Counted from the first letter of the stretch, positions 28,801-37,176 are shown. The stretch: DNA of 64,000 nucleotides from CALEUX01 sp964608615 (GCA_964608615.1 CAZSQG010000006.1:22417-86416), one strand, 5' to 3'. Numbers and translations: made by a program. The notes: generated by a model not told the origin, from the sequence alone.

Positions 28801-29067
28801 ACCAAATGCCAACAGAATCCCTTCGGGGTTTTCCTTTTTAATTACCTCTTCTACAAAAAAAGGTGTCACTGGGAGAAAATATATCTTATCAGCAAGCTTC
28901 TCTGAAGTTTGCACTGTGGCAATATTGGGATTTATTAAAATTGTATAAACACCTTCCTCCTTAAGAGCCTTAATTGCCTGCGACCCGGAATAATCAAACT
29001 CACCGGCTTCTCCAATTTTTAACGCACCTGAACCTAGTATTACAACTTTATTTACACTCTCCTTCAT
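25843..29067 (-). CDS. carB: Carbamoyl-phosphate synthase large subunit
   Basis: Makes carbamoyl phosphate from glutamine-derived ammonia, bicarbonate and two ATP, feeding arginine and pyrimidine synthesis. At 1074 residues it has both ATP-grasp halves: VVILGSGALKIGEAGEFDYSG at residue 8 and the matching VIVLGSGAYRIGSSVEFDW in the second half, plus the C-terminal MGS-type allosteric domain (ISSGPLRDKIELLNSARLLV). The small subunit carA is 15.5 kb away on the other side of the arginine cluster. It diverges from argR across a 505-base region with an ARG-box palindrome, so control by ArgR is plausible. Confidence 0.96.
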   Translation of the reverse strand: MKESVNKVVILGSGALKIGEAGEFDYSGSQAIKALKEEGVYTILINPNIATVQTSEKLADKIYFLPVTPFFVEEVIKKENPEGILLAFGGQTALNCGVQLYEQGILEKYNIKVLGTPVQAIIETEDREIFTNKLAEINVKTPRSIAVTSVADALDASDKLGFPIMVRAAYTLGGMGSGFCLDRKELLMRAENAFSYSNQILVEESLKGWKEVEYEVVRDVYDNCITVCNMENFDPLGIHTGESIVVAPSQTLTNSEYHKLREVAIKIIRHIGIIGECNVQYALDPNSEDYRVIEVNARLSRSSALASKATGYPLAFIAAKLGLGYGLHQLKNTVTKQTVAFFEPALDYIVCKIPRWDLNKFTGVSKQIGSSMKSVGEIMAIGRTFEEAIQKGLRMVGQGMHGFVGNQPLKNTDIRKELSEPTDQRIFAIAEALDQGMDIEEICELSRIDKWFLEKLKNITDLKDKLGQYKSLKTLPDAILSDAKKIGFSDFQIARIVLKTSSLQMEEGLLKVRDHRKERNILPYVKQIDTLAGEFPAQINYLYLTYNGSSHDIEFEKDGLSVIVLGSGAYRIGSSVEFDWCSVNAVQTVNEQGFRSVMINYNPETVSTDYDVCSRLYFDELSLERVLDIVDLEAPKGVVVSVGGQIANNLVMRLHDQNVPILGTSPESIDRAENRQKFSSLLDELEIDQPRWSELTTIEDIFDFVDIVGFPVLVRPSYVLSGAAMNVVSNRDELQHFLELAANVSKQYPVVVSEFIEQAKEIEIDAVARNGEVIAYAISEHIEFAGVHSGDATIVFPPQKLYVETIRRVKRISKKIAAALNISGPFNMQLLAKDNDIKVIECNLRASRSFPFVSKVLKVNLIDMATRVMLGLPVEKPSKSFFELDYVGIKAPQFSFARLQKADPVLGVDMASTGEVGCIGDTFYDAVLQAMLSVGYRIPKKNILISSGPLRDKIELLNSARLLVEKGYNLFATSGTQRFFEENGLKTTLLYWPDEPDKNPNTIDYIRERKIDLVVNIPKNLSKGELKNGYQIRRTSIDFNVPLITNARLASAFIGSFCKMEMEDISIKSWDEYK

Positions 29068-29116
29068 CGTATAACAGAATTAATTACAGGTAAGTAAACT
29101 TTTATTTTCCGGGTTA

Positions 29117-29124
29117 CAAAGTTA
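29117..29124 (-). promoter_or_regulatory. Candidate -7 box of carB
   Basis: On the minus strand the bases read TAACTTTG, matching TAnnTTTG, 50 bases upstream of the carB start. No -33 box with ideal spacing is found. A GAATATTC palindrome at 29178-29185 lies further upstream and could be part of an ArgR site. Confidence 0.4.
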
Positions 29125-29460
29125 CATCAAGTTTCGTCAAAAACCTTGAAACAGATTCACATTTTTGCATATTTTTTGAATATTCGTTTCATTTATTTGT
29201 CAATTAACTAATGTATTCAATAGTTTTTTTTTCTGTTTTAGGCTTTATTCAATAATGTTGTTTAAATAGAATGCCACTAATTCAATAATTTTCAAGCAGT
29301 CACAGCCACAGAGTGACGAAAGTGTTGTTTATGATGTCAGTCCTGACCCCTATATGAAGATAGCCTGCGTAATATTGCTTTTGGGCGTACTAAGCCAGTT
29401 GCTTAACCAAGCGATATTGATTTTATTTTTCACCAAAATCTAAAAAAAACACAAATTTGC
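29125..29460. other. Upstream part of the carB-argR divergent region
   Basis: No recognised gene. From 29270 to 29443 the plus strand is open for 57 codons with a GC content above the flanks and ends in a hydrophobic run; only 29 codons follow the sole ATG (29354). This may be the remnant of a small membrane protein gene or chance. Confidence 0.35.
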
Positions 29461-29461
29461 T

Positions 29462-29513
29462 TTTGAAGTTTAATTTTTTGCATAATTTTGCACTTTCCTT
29501 GAATATTTATTCA
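29462..29513 (+). promoter_or_regulatory. argR promoter with perfect ARG-box palindrome
   Basis: TAATTTTG at 29483-29490 fits the -7 consensus, with a TTTG at 29462-29465 (17-base spacing, slightly short). Directly downstream, 29500-29513 reads TGAATATTTATTCA, an exact match to the ARG-box palindrome TGAAT-N4-ATTCA known from E. coli ArgR. Its place between promoter and ATG (29573) suggests autorepression by ArgR. Confidence 0.7.
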
Positions 29514-29572
29514 CTATCCATTTTTACTATTAAGAAAAACAGATCTTTGGATTAAACAGAATACCAGAAAAA

Positions 29573-30061
29573 ATGAAAATTAAGACCCAAAGACTCAATA
29601 CAATTACGCAACTGATTGCCACAACAAAAGTTAGCAGTCAGGAAGAATTGCTTATCCTGCTCGAAAAAGAAGGCTATTGCACAACCCAGGCAACCCTTTC
29701 GCGCGACCTTAAGATGCTAAAGGTAGCTAAGCAGCCTGATCAGGATGGTGGATATATGTATGTTTTACCTGAATCAGGAACAGAGCAAGGCGAAGAGGAT
29801 CTTTCTTTCAACGAATTTCCAATAAACGGTTTACTATCTTTAGAATTTTCAGGTAATCTGGCAGTTATAAAAACGCGTCCCGGATTTGCCAATGGCCTTG
29901 GTTCTGTTATTGACAGCCATGGTCCGTATGAAATTCTGGGTACCATTGCAGGTGATGATACAATTCTTATTATAACAAGAGAAAGAATTTCTCATCAAGA
30001 AGTGGTTGATTCTCTTGCTTTGTTTATTCCCGGTATTAAAAACAAAGTTATCAACCCATAA
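29573..30061 (+). CDS. argR: Arginine repressor ArgR
   Basis: Arginine-responsive hexameric repressor. N-terminal winged helix: TQRLNTITQLIATTKVSSQEELLILL, then CTTQATLSRDLKMLKVAK (recognition helix with SRDL). The C-terminal oligomerisation/arginine-binding domain carries GTIAGDDTILIITRER, where the Asp-Asp pair (GDD) that contacts arginine is intact. Length 162 is slightly longer than in E. coli. It opens the arg cluster, diverges from carB and is preceded by a perfect ARG box, so it is likely self-regulated. Confidence 0.93.
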   Translation: MKIKTQRLNTITQLIATTKVSSQEELLILLEKEGYCTTQATLSRDLKMLKVAKQPDQDGGYMYVLPESGTEQGEEDLSFNEFPINGLLSLEFSGNLAVIKTRPGFANGLGSVIDSHGPYEILGTIAGDDTILIITRERISHQEVVDSLALFIPGIKNKVINP

Positions 30062-30139
30062 ATATAAAGGCTAACACAATACTAAAACACACAACTTAAT
30101 TATATCCCCAAAGTATTACAATTTAATTAACTTAAGTAA

Positions 30140-30838
30140 ATGAGTCCCAACATCAATATTTTTATTGCCTCAGATGAGCATCTGGAATATGTTGACATAA
30201 TTCTTAACACCATTGCTGAAGCAGCAAAAATAAGAGGTACAGGAATTGCAAAACGCAGTCCCGACTATATCCGTCAGAAAATTAACGAGGGTAAGGCAAT
30301 AATTGCCTTAGCTGATAATGAATTCGCGGGATTTTGCTACATTGAGTCATGGGGGCACGAAAAATTCGTTGCCAACTCAGGCCTTATCGTAGTTGATAAA
30401 TTCAGAGGACATGGGCTGGCCCGCGATATTAAAAGAAAAGCATTTGAGCTTTCAAAGTTACGCTACCCCAACGCTAAAATCTTTGGATTAACCACTGGCC
30501 TGGCCGTAATGAAAATCAACTCTGAATTAGGTTATAAACCTGTGACTTTCTCAGAATTAACCGATGATGAAGATTTTTGGAAAGGATGTCAGAGTTGTGT
30601 TAACTACGACATACTTATGCGTACTAAACGCAAGCATTGCTTGTGTACCGGCATGCTTTATGATCCCCAAAAAGAGGAAAAAAACAAAACAAAACCCATT
30701 CCTCAAAAGAAACTCAAAGTATATGAGCGATGGTTACAATTTAAGCAATTCGTATTACTGCGGAACAAAAATAAAAGCAACAATAAAAGTAATAATGGAA
30801 ATAAGTTGTTACAAAAAATCATTGGATTATTTGTATAA
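30140..30838 (+). CDS. GNAT-family acyltransferase, probable first arginine-pathway enzyme
   Basis: GNAT fold: a NIFIASDEHLEYVDIILNTIAEAAKIRGTGIAKRS N-terminus (cited in parts), strand GFCYIESWGHEKF, and the acyl-CoA-binding loop GLIVVDKFRGHGLARDIKRKAF. The C-terminal part has Cys pairs CQSC and HCLC, possibly metal-binding, and a Lys/Asn-rich tail. It lies between argR and argG, and no ArgJ or ArgA of the usual type is in the window. I infer it makes the N-acyl-glutamate (probably N-succinyl-glutamate, given the SOTCase-type argF') that starts the pathway. Family is sure; substrate is inferred from context. Confidence 0.75.
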   Translation: MSPNINIFIASDEHLEYVDIILNTIAEAAKIRGTGIAKRSPDYIRQKINEGKAIIALADNEFAGFCYIESWGHEKFVANSGLIVVDKFRGHGLARDIKRKAFELSKLRYPNAKIFGLTTGLAVMKINSELGYKPVTFSELTDDEDFWKGCQSCVNYDILMRTKRKHCLCTGMLYDPQKEEKNKTKPIPQKKLKVYERWLQFKQFVLLRNKNKSNNKSNNGNKLLQKIIGLFV

Positions 30839-31065
30839 AAAAGAATGCTCTTAAGAATTCCGCTGCCTTTAGTATTTCTGAACTTCTATTATTATTTGAA
30901 GATCGTACGATAAATGATTATGCTCAATATAAATTCCTTTTTAACAGAGCATTTAAAATATATCAATCAAGTAAATTATCATTTGAAATCAAATATAAAA
31001 AACGAACCGAACATTGTTACATCATTAAAACATGGGTTAACTAAGAACGGACTAAACGAGTTTTT

Positions 31066-32243
31066 ATGAAAAAAGAAAAAGTAGTATTGGCTTTCAGTGG
31101 TGGATTAGACACCTCTTATTGTGTTAAATACCTGGCCAACGAAAAAAATCTGGAGGTTTATTCGGCTATAGCAAACACCGGAGGTTTCAGTAAGGCTGAA
31201 CTTAAAGAGGTGGAGGATAATGCCTATGCCCTTGGGGTGGTGAAACATACAACTCTTGATATTACCGACTTATATTACAAGAACTGTATTAGGTACATGG
31301 TTTATGGAAACATCCTTAAAAACAACACCTATCCCTTATCAGTTTCTTCGGAAAGAATTTTTCAGGCACTTGCCACTGTAAAATATGCTCGTGAACCGGA
31401 GCAGGAAACGATCAGGTACGCTTCGACCTTACTTTTCAAATTCTTGCGCCTGAACTTAAGATTCTTACACCCATACGCGACAAGTCGTTAAGCCGTGAAG
31501 AAGAAATTGAATACCTTAAAAAGGAAGGCGTTAAGCGCGACTGGACAAAAATGGCTTACAGCATAAATAAAGGCTTATGGGGCACAAGTGTTGGCGGTAA
31601 AGAAACCCTTACATCGCATTTACCTCTGCCTGATCAAGCTTATCCAAGCCAGCCAACTAAAACCGGTAGCGAAAAACTTGAACTCGAATTTGAAAAAGGT
31701 GAGTTAATTGCAGTAAACGGGAAAAAATACACCAATAAAATTGATGCCATTCGCCAGGTTGAGCTAATCGGTTCGGCCTATGCTATTGGTCGTGATATTC
31801 ACGTTGGCGATACTATCATAGGAATAAAAGGCCGCGTTGGATTCGAGGCTTCAGCTCCTCTTCTAATTATGAAAGCCCATCACCTTTTGGAAAAGCACAC
31901 CCTAACCAAATGGCAGATGTACTGGAAAGAACAATTAGCCAACTGGTACGGAATGCTTCTGCATGAAGCACTTTATCTGGAACCTGTGATGCGCGACATA
32001 GAGAAATTCCTGGAAAGCACTCAATCCAATGTGACGGGTAAAGTATTTATTCAGCTCCATCCTTTCCACTTTATGGTTGAAGGCATTGAATCGGCCCATG
32101 ACTTAATGAAGAGCGGATTTGGCGATTATGGCGAGGTAAATAAAGCCTGGACTGGTGATGATATTAGAGGATTCACTACAATTTTGGCTAACTCGTTGAA
32201 GATTTTTAACACTGTAAACGAAGGTCAGCTGGATATTGATTAA
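31066..32243 (+). pseudogene. argG: Argininosuccinate synthase, internally deleted and frameshifted
   Basis: ArgG joins citrulline and aspartate using ATP. The first part (31066 on, frame 1) begins KVVLAFSGGLDTSYCVKYL, the PP-loop, and runs to SVSSERIFQALATVKYARE. Here the frame breaks: the bases that follow (from about 31398, ggagcaggaaacgat) encode GAGNDQVRFDLTFQILAPE in frame 3, which should come after AHGST. Some 31 bases coding roughly IGADxxAHGST are missing, so Met-to-stop reading is lost and an early stop appears at 31491. The second half is intact (MAYSINKGLWGTSVGG, GRDIHVGDTIIGIKGRVGFEA). Either a real recent mutation giving arginine auxotrophy or an assembly error. Confidence 0.85.
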
Positions 32244-32269
32244 ATATTAATAAAACAGATTGCATAAAG

Positions 32270-33238
32270 ATGAGAATCAGAGTAGGAATAGCCGGAGGAG
32301 CGGGTTATACGGCAGGTGAACTAATCAGAATCCTGTTAGGCCACCCAAATGTTGAAATGGGTTGGATACTTAGTAGCAGTCATGCAGGACAACCTATTAC
32401 CAAAGTCCATACTGACCTGGTTGGTGACACCTCCCTAATATTTGATACAACACCCGATTTTGACGCGGTTGATGTAGTATTTCTATGCATGGGACATGGT
32501 AAATCGGCAATTTTTGTTAACGAATACTCCATACCTGCAAAAGTTAAAATCATTGATTTAAGTCAGGATTTCAGGTTGAAGTCCCCCGGTAATGATTTCG
32601 TTTATGGCTTGCCCGAGATGAACCGGGAAGAAATAAAGGGTGCCGGTAAAATTGCAAATCCTGGATGCTTTGCTACTGCCATACAACTAGCTATTTTACC
32701 TTTAGCGGCCAATGCATTACTAAAAGAAATTCATGTACACGCCATTACAGGTTCAACCGGGGCCGGTCAGTCGCATTCATCCACCACTCACTTTAGTTGG
32801 AGAAACGACAATGTTTCGGTCTATAAAGCATTTGAGCACCAACACCTGAAAGAGATTAATCAATCGCTCACACAATTGATGCCCGAATTCAAACAGTCAC
32901 TGAATTTTATTCCTATGCGGGGTAATTTCGCAAGAGGAATACTGGCTTCTGTTTATCTCGACTGCGATCTGTCGCTCGATGAAGTCCGTGGATTATTTGA
33001 TTTCTACTATAGCTCACATCCTTTTGTAACCATATCAAATAGTCCTATTGATCTCAAACAGGTAGTAAACACTAATAAATGCCTGCTTGAACTTGGCAAA
33101 TACAACGGGAAATTGCATATAACCAGCATTATCGACAACCTTACCAAAGGCGCCTCAGGGCAAGCAGTTCAAAACATGAACCTTATCTTTGGAATTCCAG
33201 AAACAACCGGACTTTATATTAAACCATCGGCTTTCTGA
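32270..33238 (+). CDS. argC: N-acyl-gamma-glutamyl-phosphate reductase
   Basis: NADPH-dependent reduction of N-acyl-glutamyl-5-phosphate to the semialdehyde, third step of arginine synthesis. Rossmann start VGIAGGAGYTAGELIRILLGHPNVE, then catalytic Cys in NPGCFATAIQLAILPL (Cys about 137), and the conserved GSTGAGQSHS and HQHLKEI stretches. Length 322 is normal for the bacterial type. It starts 26 bases behind argG. Given the succinylornithine-type argF' downstream, the natural substrate is probably the N-succinyl form. Confidence 0.94.
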   Translation: MRIRVGIAGGAGYTAGELIRILLGHPNVEMGWILSSSHAGQPITKVHTDLVGDTSLIFDTTPDFDAVDVVFLCMGHGKSAIFVNEYSIPAKVKIIDLSQDFRLKSPGNDFVYGLPEMNREEIKGAGKIANPGCFATAIQLAILPLAANALLKEIHVHAITGSTGAGQSHSSTTHFSWRNDNVSVYKAFEHQHLKEINQSLTQLMPEFKQSLNFIPMRGNFARGILASVYLDCDLSLDEVRGLFDFYYSSHPFVTISNSPIDLKQVVNTNKCLLELGKYNGKLHITSIIDNLTKGASGQAVQNMNLIFGIPETTGLYIKPSAF

Positions 33239-33286
33239 TAAAACGATTCACTTTTACACACTCAACTGAACAATAAATATATTAGA

Positions 33287-34414
33287 ATGAAGTTATTTGA
33301 TGTTTACCCACTTATGGATGTAACACCCCAAAAAGCAAATGATTGTTATGTTTGGGACGATAAAGGAAACCAGTATCTGGATCTTTACGGTGGGCACGCA
33401 GTAATTTCCATCGGTCATTCGCACCCTCATTATATTCAGCGCATTTCAAGTCAACTAAACGACATCGGCTTTTATTCCAATTCGGTAAAAAATCCATTAC
33501 AAAAAGAGCTTGCAACTAAGCTGGGCGAAATATGTGGATTACCCGACTTTACCCTCTTTTTATGCAACTCAGGAGCTGAGGCCAATGAAAACGCACTAAA
33601 ATTAGCGTCCTTTCATACCGGGAAAAAACGAATTATTGCATTTAAAAAAGCTTTTCATGGTCGCACTTCTGCTGCCGTGGCTGCCACGGATAATCCTTCC
33701 ATACAAGCAGAAATAAATAAAGGACATGAGGTTACTTTCCTTGAATTGAACAATTCATCAGCTGTGGAAGAAGAATTATTGAAAGGTGATGTTTGTGCTG
33801 TAATTATTGAAGGAATTCAAGGGATTGGAGGAATTAGGGTACCAGACAACAGCTTCCTTCAAGATCTTGACCGTTTATGCACAAAAAATGGTGTTGTTCT
33901 TATTCTTGATGAGATTCAATCGGGATATGGCCGTTCAGGCTCATTCTTCGCCTTTCAACACGCTGGAATTCGCCCACATCTCATAACAATGGCCAAAGGT
34001 ATGGGAAATGGCTTCCCTATCGGAGGACTATTAATATCACCCGATTTTAAGGCATCGTATGGCTTGTTAGGAACAACCTTTGGGGGCAACTATCTGGCAT
34101 GTGCTGCTGCTTTAGCTGTTCTTGAAGTCATCGACAATCAAAACCTGATTGAAAATGCCCGATTGACCGGCGAGTACTTAATCAACGAACTTTCAAATAT
34201 TCCCGGAATATCTGAAATACGAGGAAGAGGCCTGATGATTGGACTTGAATTTAACGAAAGCATTAGCGAAATACGTAAGAATCTGGTGTATCAAAAAAGA
34301 ATATTCACAGGAGTATCCTCAACCAATATTATTCGGTTATTGCCTCCTTTAACTCTGACCATCCCAATGGCCAAACATTTTATATCGAGCCTGAAAGAAA
34401 TACTGATAACCTGA
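33287..34414 (+). CDS. argD: N-acylornithine aminotransferase
   Basis: PLP-dependent class III aminotransferase forming N-acylornithine from the semialdehyde with glutamate as donor. YLDLYGGHAVISIGHSHPHY, FLCNSGAEANENALKLA, KAFHGRT, and the cofactor-contacting LDEIQSGYGRSGSFFAFQ are all present; the Schiff-base lysine lies in TMAKGMGNGFPIGG. Length 375 is slightly short but complete. It follows argC by 48 bases and is separated from proC by a NUMOD4/HNH-type gene. Probably acts on N-succinyl intermediates. Confidence 0.93.
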   Translation: MKLFDVYPLMDVTPQKANDCYVWDDKGNQYLDLYGGHAVISIGHSHPHYIQRISSQLNDIGFYSNSVKNPLQKELATKLGEICGLPDFTLFLCNSGAEANENALKLASFHTGKKRIIAFKKAFHGRTSAAVAATDNPSIQAEINKGHEVTFLELNNSSAVEEELLKGDVCAVIIEGIQGIGGIRVPDNSFLQDLDRLCTKNGVVLILDEIQSGYGRSGSFFAFQHAGIRPHLITMAKGMGNGFPIGGLLISPDFKASYGLLGTTFGGNYLACAAALAVLEVIDNQNLIENARLTGEYLINELSNIPGISEIRGRGLMIGLEFNESISEIRKNLVYQKRIFTGVSSTNIIRLLPPLTLTIPMAKHFISSLKEILIT

Positions 34415-34441
34415 CAACCTAATAACACAAGTAATTCACAA

Positions 34442-35035
34442 ATGATTAAATCTTATTGGAACGAAGAATGGAGTGAAATTATTTTTCCTCCTGGAGCTTT
34501 GCGCAAACAATATGCAATAAGCAATTATGGACGAATTATTAGTTACACAAAATCCCGAAGTGAAGGCACATTGGTAAAAGGTGGCTGCATAAAGGGATAT
34601 AAAACCCTACCGCTAAGGCCAATGGGCGTTTCAACTACTTTTTATATCCATAAATTAGTGGCTTTGTACTTTTTACAAGCTCCAACAAAAGATGATGCTT
34701 TTGTGATTCATCTCGACTTTAATAAGTCAAATAACTTTGTGCAAAACCTTAAATGGGCCACACACGAAGAAACTTATACACATCAACAAACAAATCCACT
34801 GGTTCTTGAAGGACGAGAAAAAATAAAAGGACGTTGCATAACAGAAGGCCATAAATTGAATGCAACTCAGGTTATGCGGTTAAAAAAGATATTACTCGAC
34901 CCGGAAAGGAAAACCAAACTTCGCATCATCGCCAAACAATTTGGAGTGAGCGAAATGCAACTGCATCGCATTCGTAAAGGTGAAAACTGGGCTCATATTG
35001 AAGTTGAGGTTAAAGATAAAAGCCGACCATATTAA
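34442..35035 (+). CDS. NUMOD4/HNH-type endonuclease-like protein
   Basis: Looks like a free-standing homing-endonuclease relative. An N-terminal NUMOD4 motif covers about residues 8-40 (WSEIIFPPGALRKQYAISNYGRIISY). An HNH-like block follows at about 65-105 (IHKLVALYFL, then VIHLDFNKSNNFVQNLKWAT), and the C-terminal part has a helix-turn-helix (RIIAKQFGVSEMQLHRIRKGENW). The usual VNHIDGN reads VIHLDFN, keeping the His and Asp. It sits inside the arg/pro run, 27 bases behind argD and 99 before proC, yet disrupts neither gene. Active nuclease, domesticated DNA-binding protein or remnant cannot be told apart. Confidence 0.72.
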   Translation: MIKSYWNEEWSEIIFPPGALRKQYAISNYGRIISYTKSRSEGTLVKGGCIKGYKTLPLRPMGVSTTFYIHKLVALYFLQAPTKDDAFVIHLDFNKSNNFVQNLKWATHEETYTHQQTNPLVLEGREKIKGRCITEGHKLNATQVMRLKKILLDPERKTKLRIIAKQFGVSEMQLHRIRKGENWAHIEVEVKDKSRPY

Positions 35036-35134
35036 GATCTTTTAATGGTTTTGTTTTTAGTAAATTTGTAAGACTTTTTTGAAACTTAACAGAGTTTACT
35101 GAAATTAATATAAGCATCATTTAACTGTTCATTC

Positions 35135-35938
35135 ATGGAAAACAGAAAAATTGCAATAATAGGTGGTGGAAATCTAGGTTCTGCCCTAGCCAAAGGATTA
35201 GTCTTTAGCCGCAGCATAAAACCCGAATTGATTAGTGTTACCCGTCGACGTTCACAACTACTGGAGCCATTGGCGAAACTGGGAATAACCACGGGAAATG
35301 ATAACAAAACTGCAGTTAAGGATGCTCACATCGTTTTTTTTGCCATTAAACCATATCAAATGGAAGAGGTGGTAAGCGAAGTTTTACCATTGCTTTCACC
35401 TGACGTTTTATTAATATCCTTAGCAACAGGCATCAACAACCAAACCCTATTGACGTTGAGTGGAAACAAATTTCCTGTTTGCAGAGCCATGCCCAATACA
35501 GCTATTGCCATAGGTGAATCGATGACCTGTCTGTCGTCCATGAATACAACAGTGGAGCAAGATAATGAAATCAGACTGCTTTTTGAAGAATTGGGAACTG
35601 TTCAATTTATACCAGAAGAGCTAATGTCATCGGCAACAGTTCTTGCTGCCTGTGGTATTGCTTTTGCTCTCAGATTTATCAGAGCTGCAACTCAAGGTGG
35701 TGTTGAAATTGGTTTTGGCTCGGATCTGGCTTTAAAAATCGCTTCTCAAACAGTAAAAGGAGCAGCTCAACTTATTATCCAGAGTGAAAGCCATCCTGAA
35801 TCTGAAATTGATAAAGTAACAACCCCCAGAGGCATTACTATCTCCGGATTAAACGAAATGGAACATCAGGGATTCAGTTCATCACTGATAAAAGGATTAC
35901 TTACCTCGTACAACAAGATCGAGAATAGTAATAAGTAA
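35135..35938 (+). CDS. proC: Pyrroline-5-carboxylate reductase
   Basis: Final step of proline synthesis, reducing pyrroline-5-carboxylate with NAD(P)H. Rossmann start IAIIGGGNLGSALAKGLV, then FFAIKPYQMEEVV, CRAMPNTAIAIGESMT, and the C-terminal domain GGVEIGFGSDLALKIASQTVKGAAQLI with TTPRGITISGLNEMEHQGFSS. Length 267 is normal. It begins the proline part of the cluster and is followed by proB after 161 bases. Confidence 0.94.
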   Translation: MENRKIAIIGGGNLGSALAKGLVFSRSIKPELISVTRRRSQLLEPLAKLGITTGNDNKTAVKDAHIVFFAIKPYQMEEVVSEVLPLLSPDVLLISLATGINNQTLLTLSGNKFPVCRAMPNTAIAIGESMTCLSSMNTTVEQDNEIRLLFEELGTVQFIPEELMSSATVLAACGIAFALRFIRAATQGGVEIGFGSDLALKIASQTVKGAAQLIIQSESHPESEIDKVTTPRGITISGLNEMEHQGFSSSLIKGLLTSYNKIENSNK

Positions 35939-36010
35939 TCCATTCCCTGTTTAGCCAAAAAAATAGATTGTCAGATTATTTGATACAATTGAAAATTACA
36001 GTTATAATCT

Positions 36011-36024
36011 GGAGTATTAATTCA
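36011..36024 (+). promoter_or_regulatory. ARG-box-like site upstream of proB
   Basis: GGAGTATTAATTCA differs from the palindrome TGAAT-N4-ATTCA at two positions (12 of 14, counting the free centre). It lies 76 bases before the proB GTG start in the only sizeable gap of the run, ahead of proB-proA-argF'-argB-argE. Suggestive only. Confidence 0.35.
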
Positions 36025-36099
36025 CATATTGTTAATGACCACTCCAAATCACTGGATTATATTCATATAAGAGATACAATAGTTTAAAGCATTATAATA

Positions 36100-37176
36100 G
36101 TGTATAAGTCGGTAACCATAAAAATAGGATCCAACGTATTAACGCGCCCCGATGGGAAGCTTGATCTGGAAAGAATTACCCATATCACAGACCAAATAGC
36201 GGAGCTGCATCAACAAGGAATAAAATTGATCTTGGTTTCATCCGGCGCTGTAGCATCCGGACGAAGCTTAGTTCCACAACCGCCAAAGAAAGATCCGGTT
36301 TCGGAGCGACAGCTTCTATCTTCAGTTGGACAGATAAAACTGGTGTCAACTTATTCGAATCTTTTTGAGCAACATGGCATAACCTGTGCACAGATACTGG
36401 TAACTAAACAGGATTTTAGAACCAGAGAACATTATTTAAATATGAAGAACTGCTTGTCGGTACTTCTCGAAAACAACATCATTCCTATTATTAATGAAAA
36501 TGACGCAGTATCCGTAACAGCCCTGATGTTTACCGATAATGACGAACTAGCAGGACTATTAGCAGCTATGATGGACAGTCAGGCTCTTTTCATTTTAAGT
36601 AATGTGGATGGCATCTTTAATGGAGACCCTGATAAAAAGTCATCTGTTTTAGTCGAAGAAATACGAAATGGTGAAACCGACTTGGCTGATTTTATAACAA
36701 CAAGAAAAAGTAATTTCGGACGGGGAGGCATGCTTACCAAAGGCCGTATTGCGCAAAACACTGCTGCAGCGGGCATTGCTGTTCATATAGCTAATGGAAC
36801 TAAGCATGGGATAATCCTCGATCTTGTAAAGCAAACCGGAATAAACCCTCACACCAGCTTTATCCCTGGTACACCCCGCCCTGCTGTAAAAAAATGGATG
36901 GCCTACTCAGCTGGTTTTGCCAGTGCCGAAGTAATCATAAACCAGGGTGCGCGCGAAGCGCTTTTCTCTCCCCGTGCTAACAGCCTTTTACTTGCAGGAA
37001 TTATTGGTATCACAGGCGATTTTAAAAAAGGCGATTTATTGCGTATCATTGATAACAAAGACAAACTCATTGGAATAGGGAAAGCACAGTACGACAGCGA
37101 GAAAGCTAAAGAACATCTTTCCGATAAAAAGTTCAAGCCTTTGGTGCATTACGATTATCTTTTTCTATTTCCTTGA
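36100..37176 (+). CDS. proB: Glutamate 5-kinase
   Basis: Phosphorylates glutamate at the gamma-carboxyl, first step of proline synthesis and usual site of proline feedback. The start is GTG at 36100, giving MYKSVTIKIGSNVLT; no ATG gives this kinase N-terminus. Amino-acid-kinase motifs are KLILVSSGAVASGR, PIINENDAVS and GRGGMLTKGRIAQ. A C-terminal PUA domain (about 275-358, with QGAREALFSP and KKGDLLRIIDN) is present, so the length of 358 is the full bacterial form. proA follows after 44 bases. Confidence 0.93.
   Translation: MYKSVTIKIGSNVLTRPDGKLDLERITHITDQIAELHQQGIKLILVSSGAVASGRSLVPQPPKKDPVSERQLLSSVGQIKLVSTYSNLFEQHGITCAQILVTKQDFRTREHYLNMKNCLSVLLENNIIPIINENDAVSVTALMFTDNDELAGLLAAMMDSQALFILSNVDGIFNGDPDKKSSVLVEEIRNGETDLADFITTRKSNFGRGGMLTKGRIAQNTAAAGIAVHIANGTKHGIILDLVKQTGINPHTSFIPGTPRPAVKKWMAYSAGFASAEVIINQGAREALFSPRANSLLLAGIIGITGDFKKGDLLRIIDNKDKLIGIGKAQYDSEKAKEHLSDKKFKPLVHYDYLFLFP

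Noticed and set aside
30981..30994. atttga-aa-tcaaat palindrome upstream of argG
   Set aside because: A perfect 6+6 palindrome, but it does not match the ARG-box pattern and is of a length that AT-rich DNA gives by chance; not listed as an operator.
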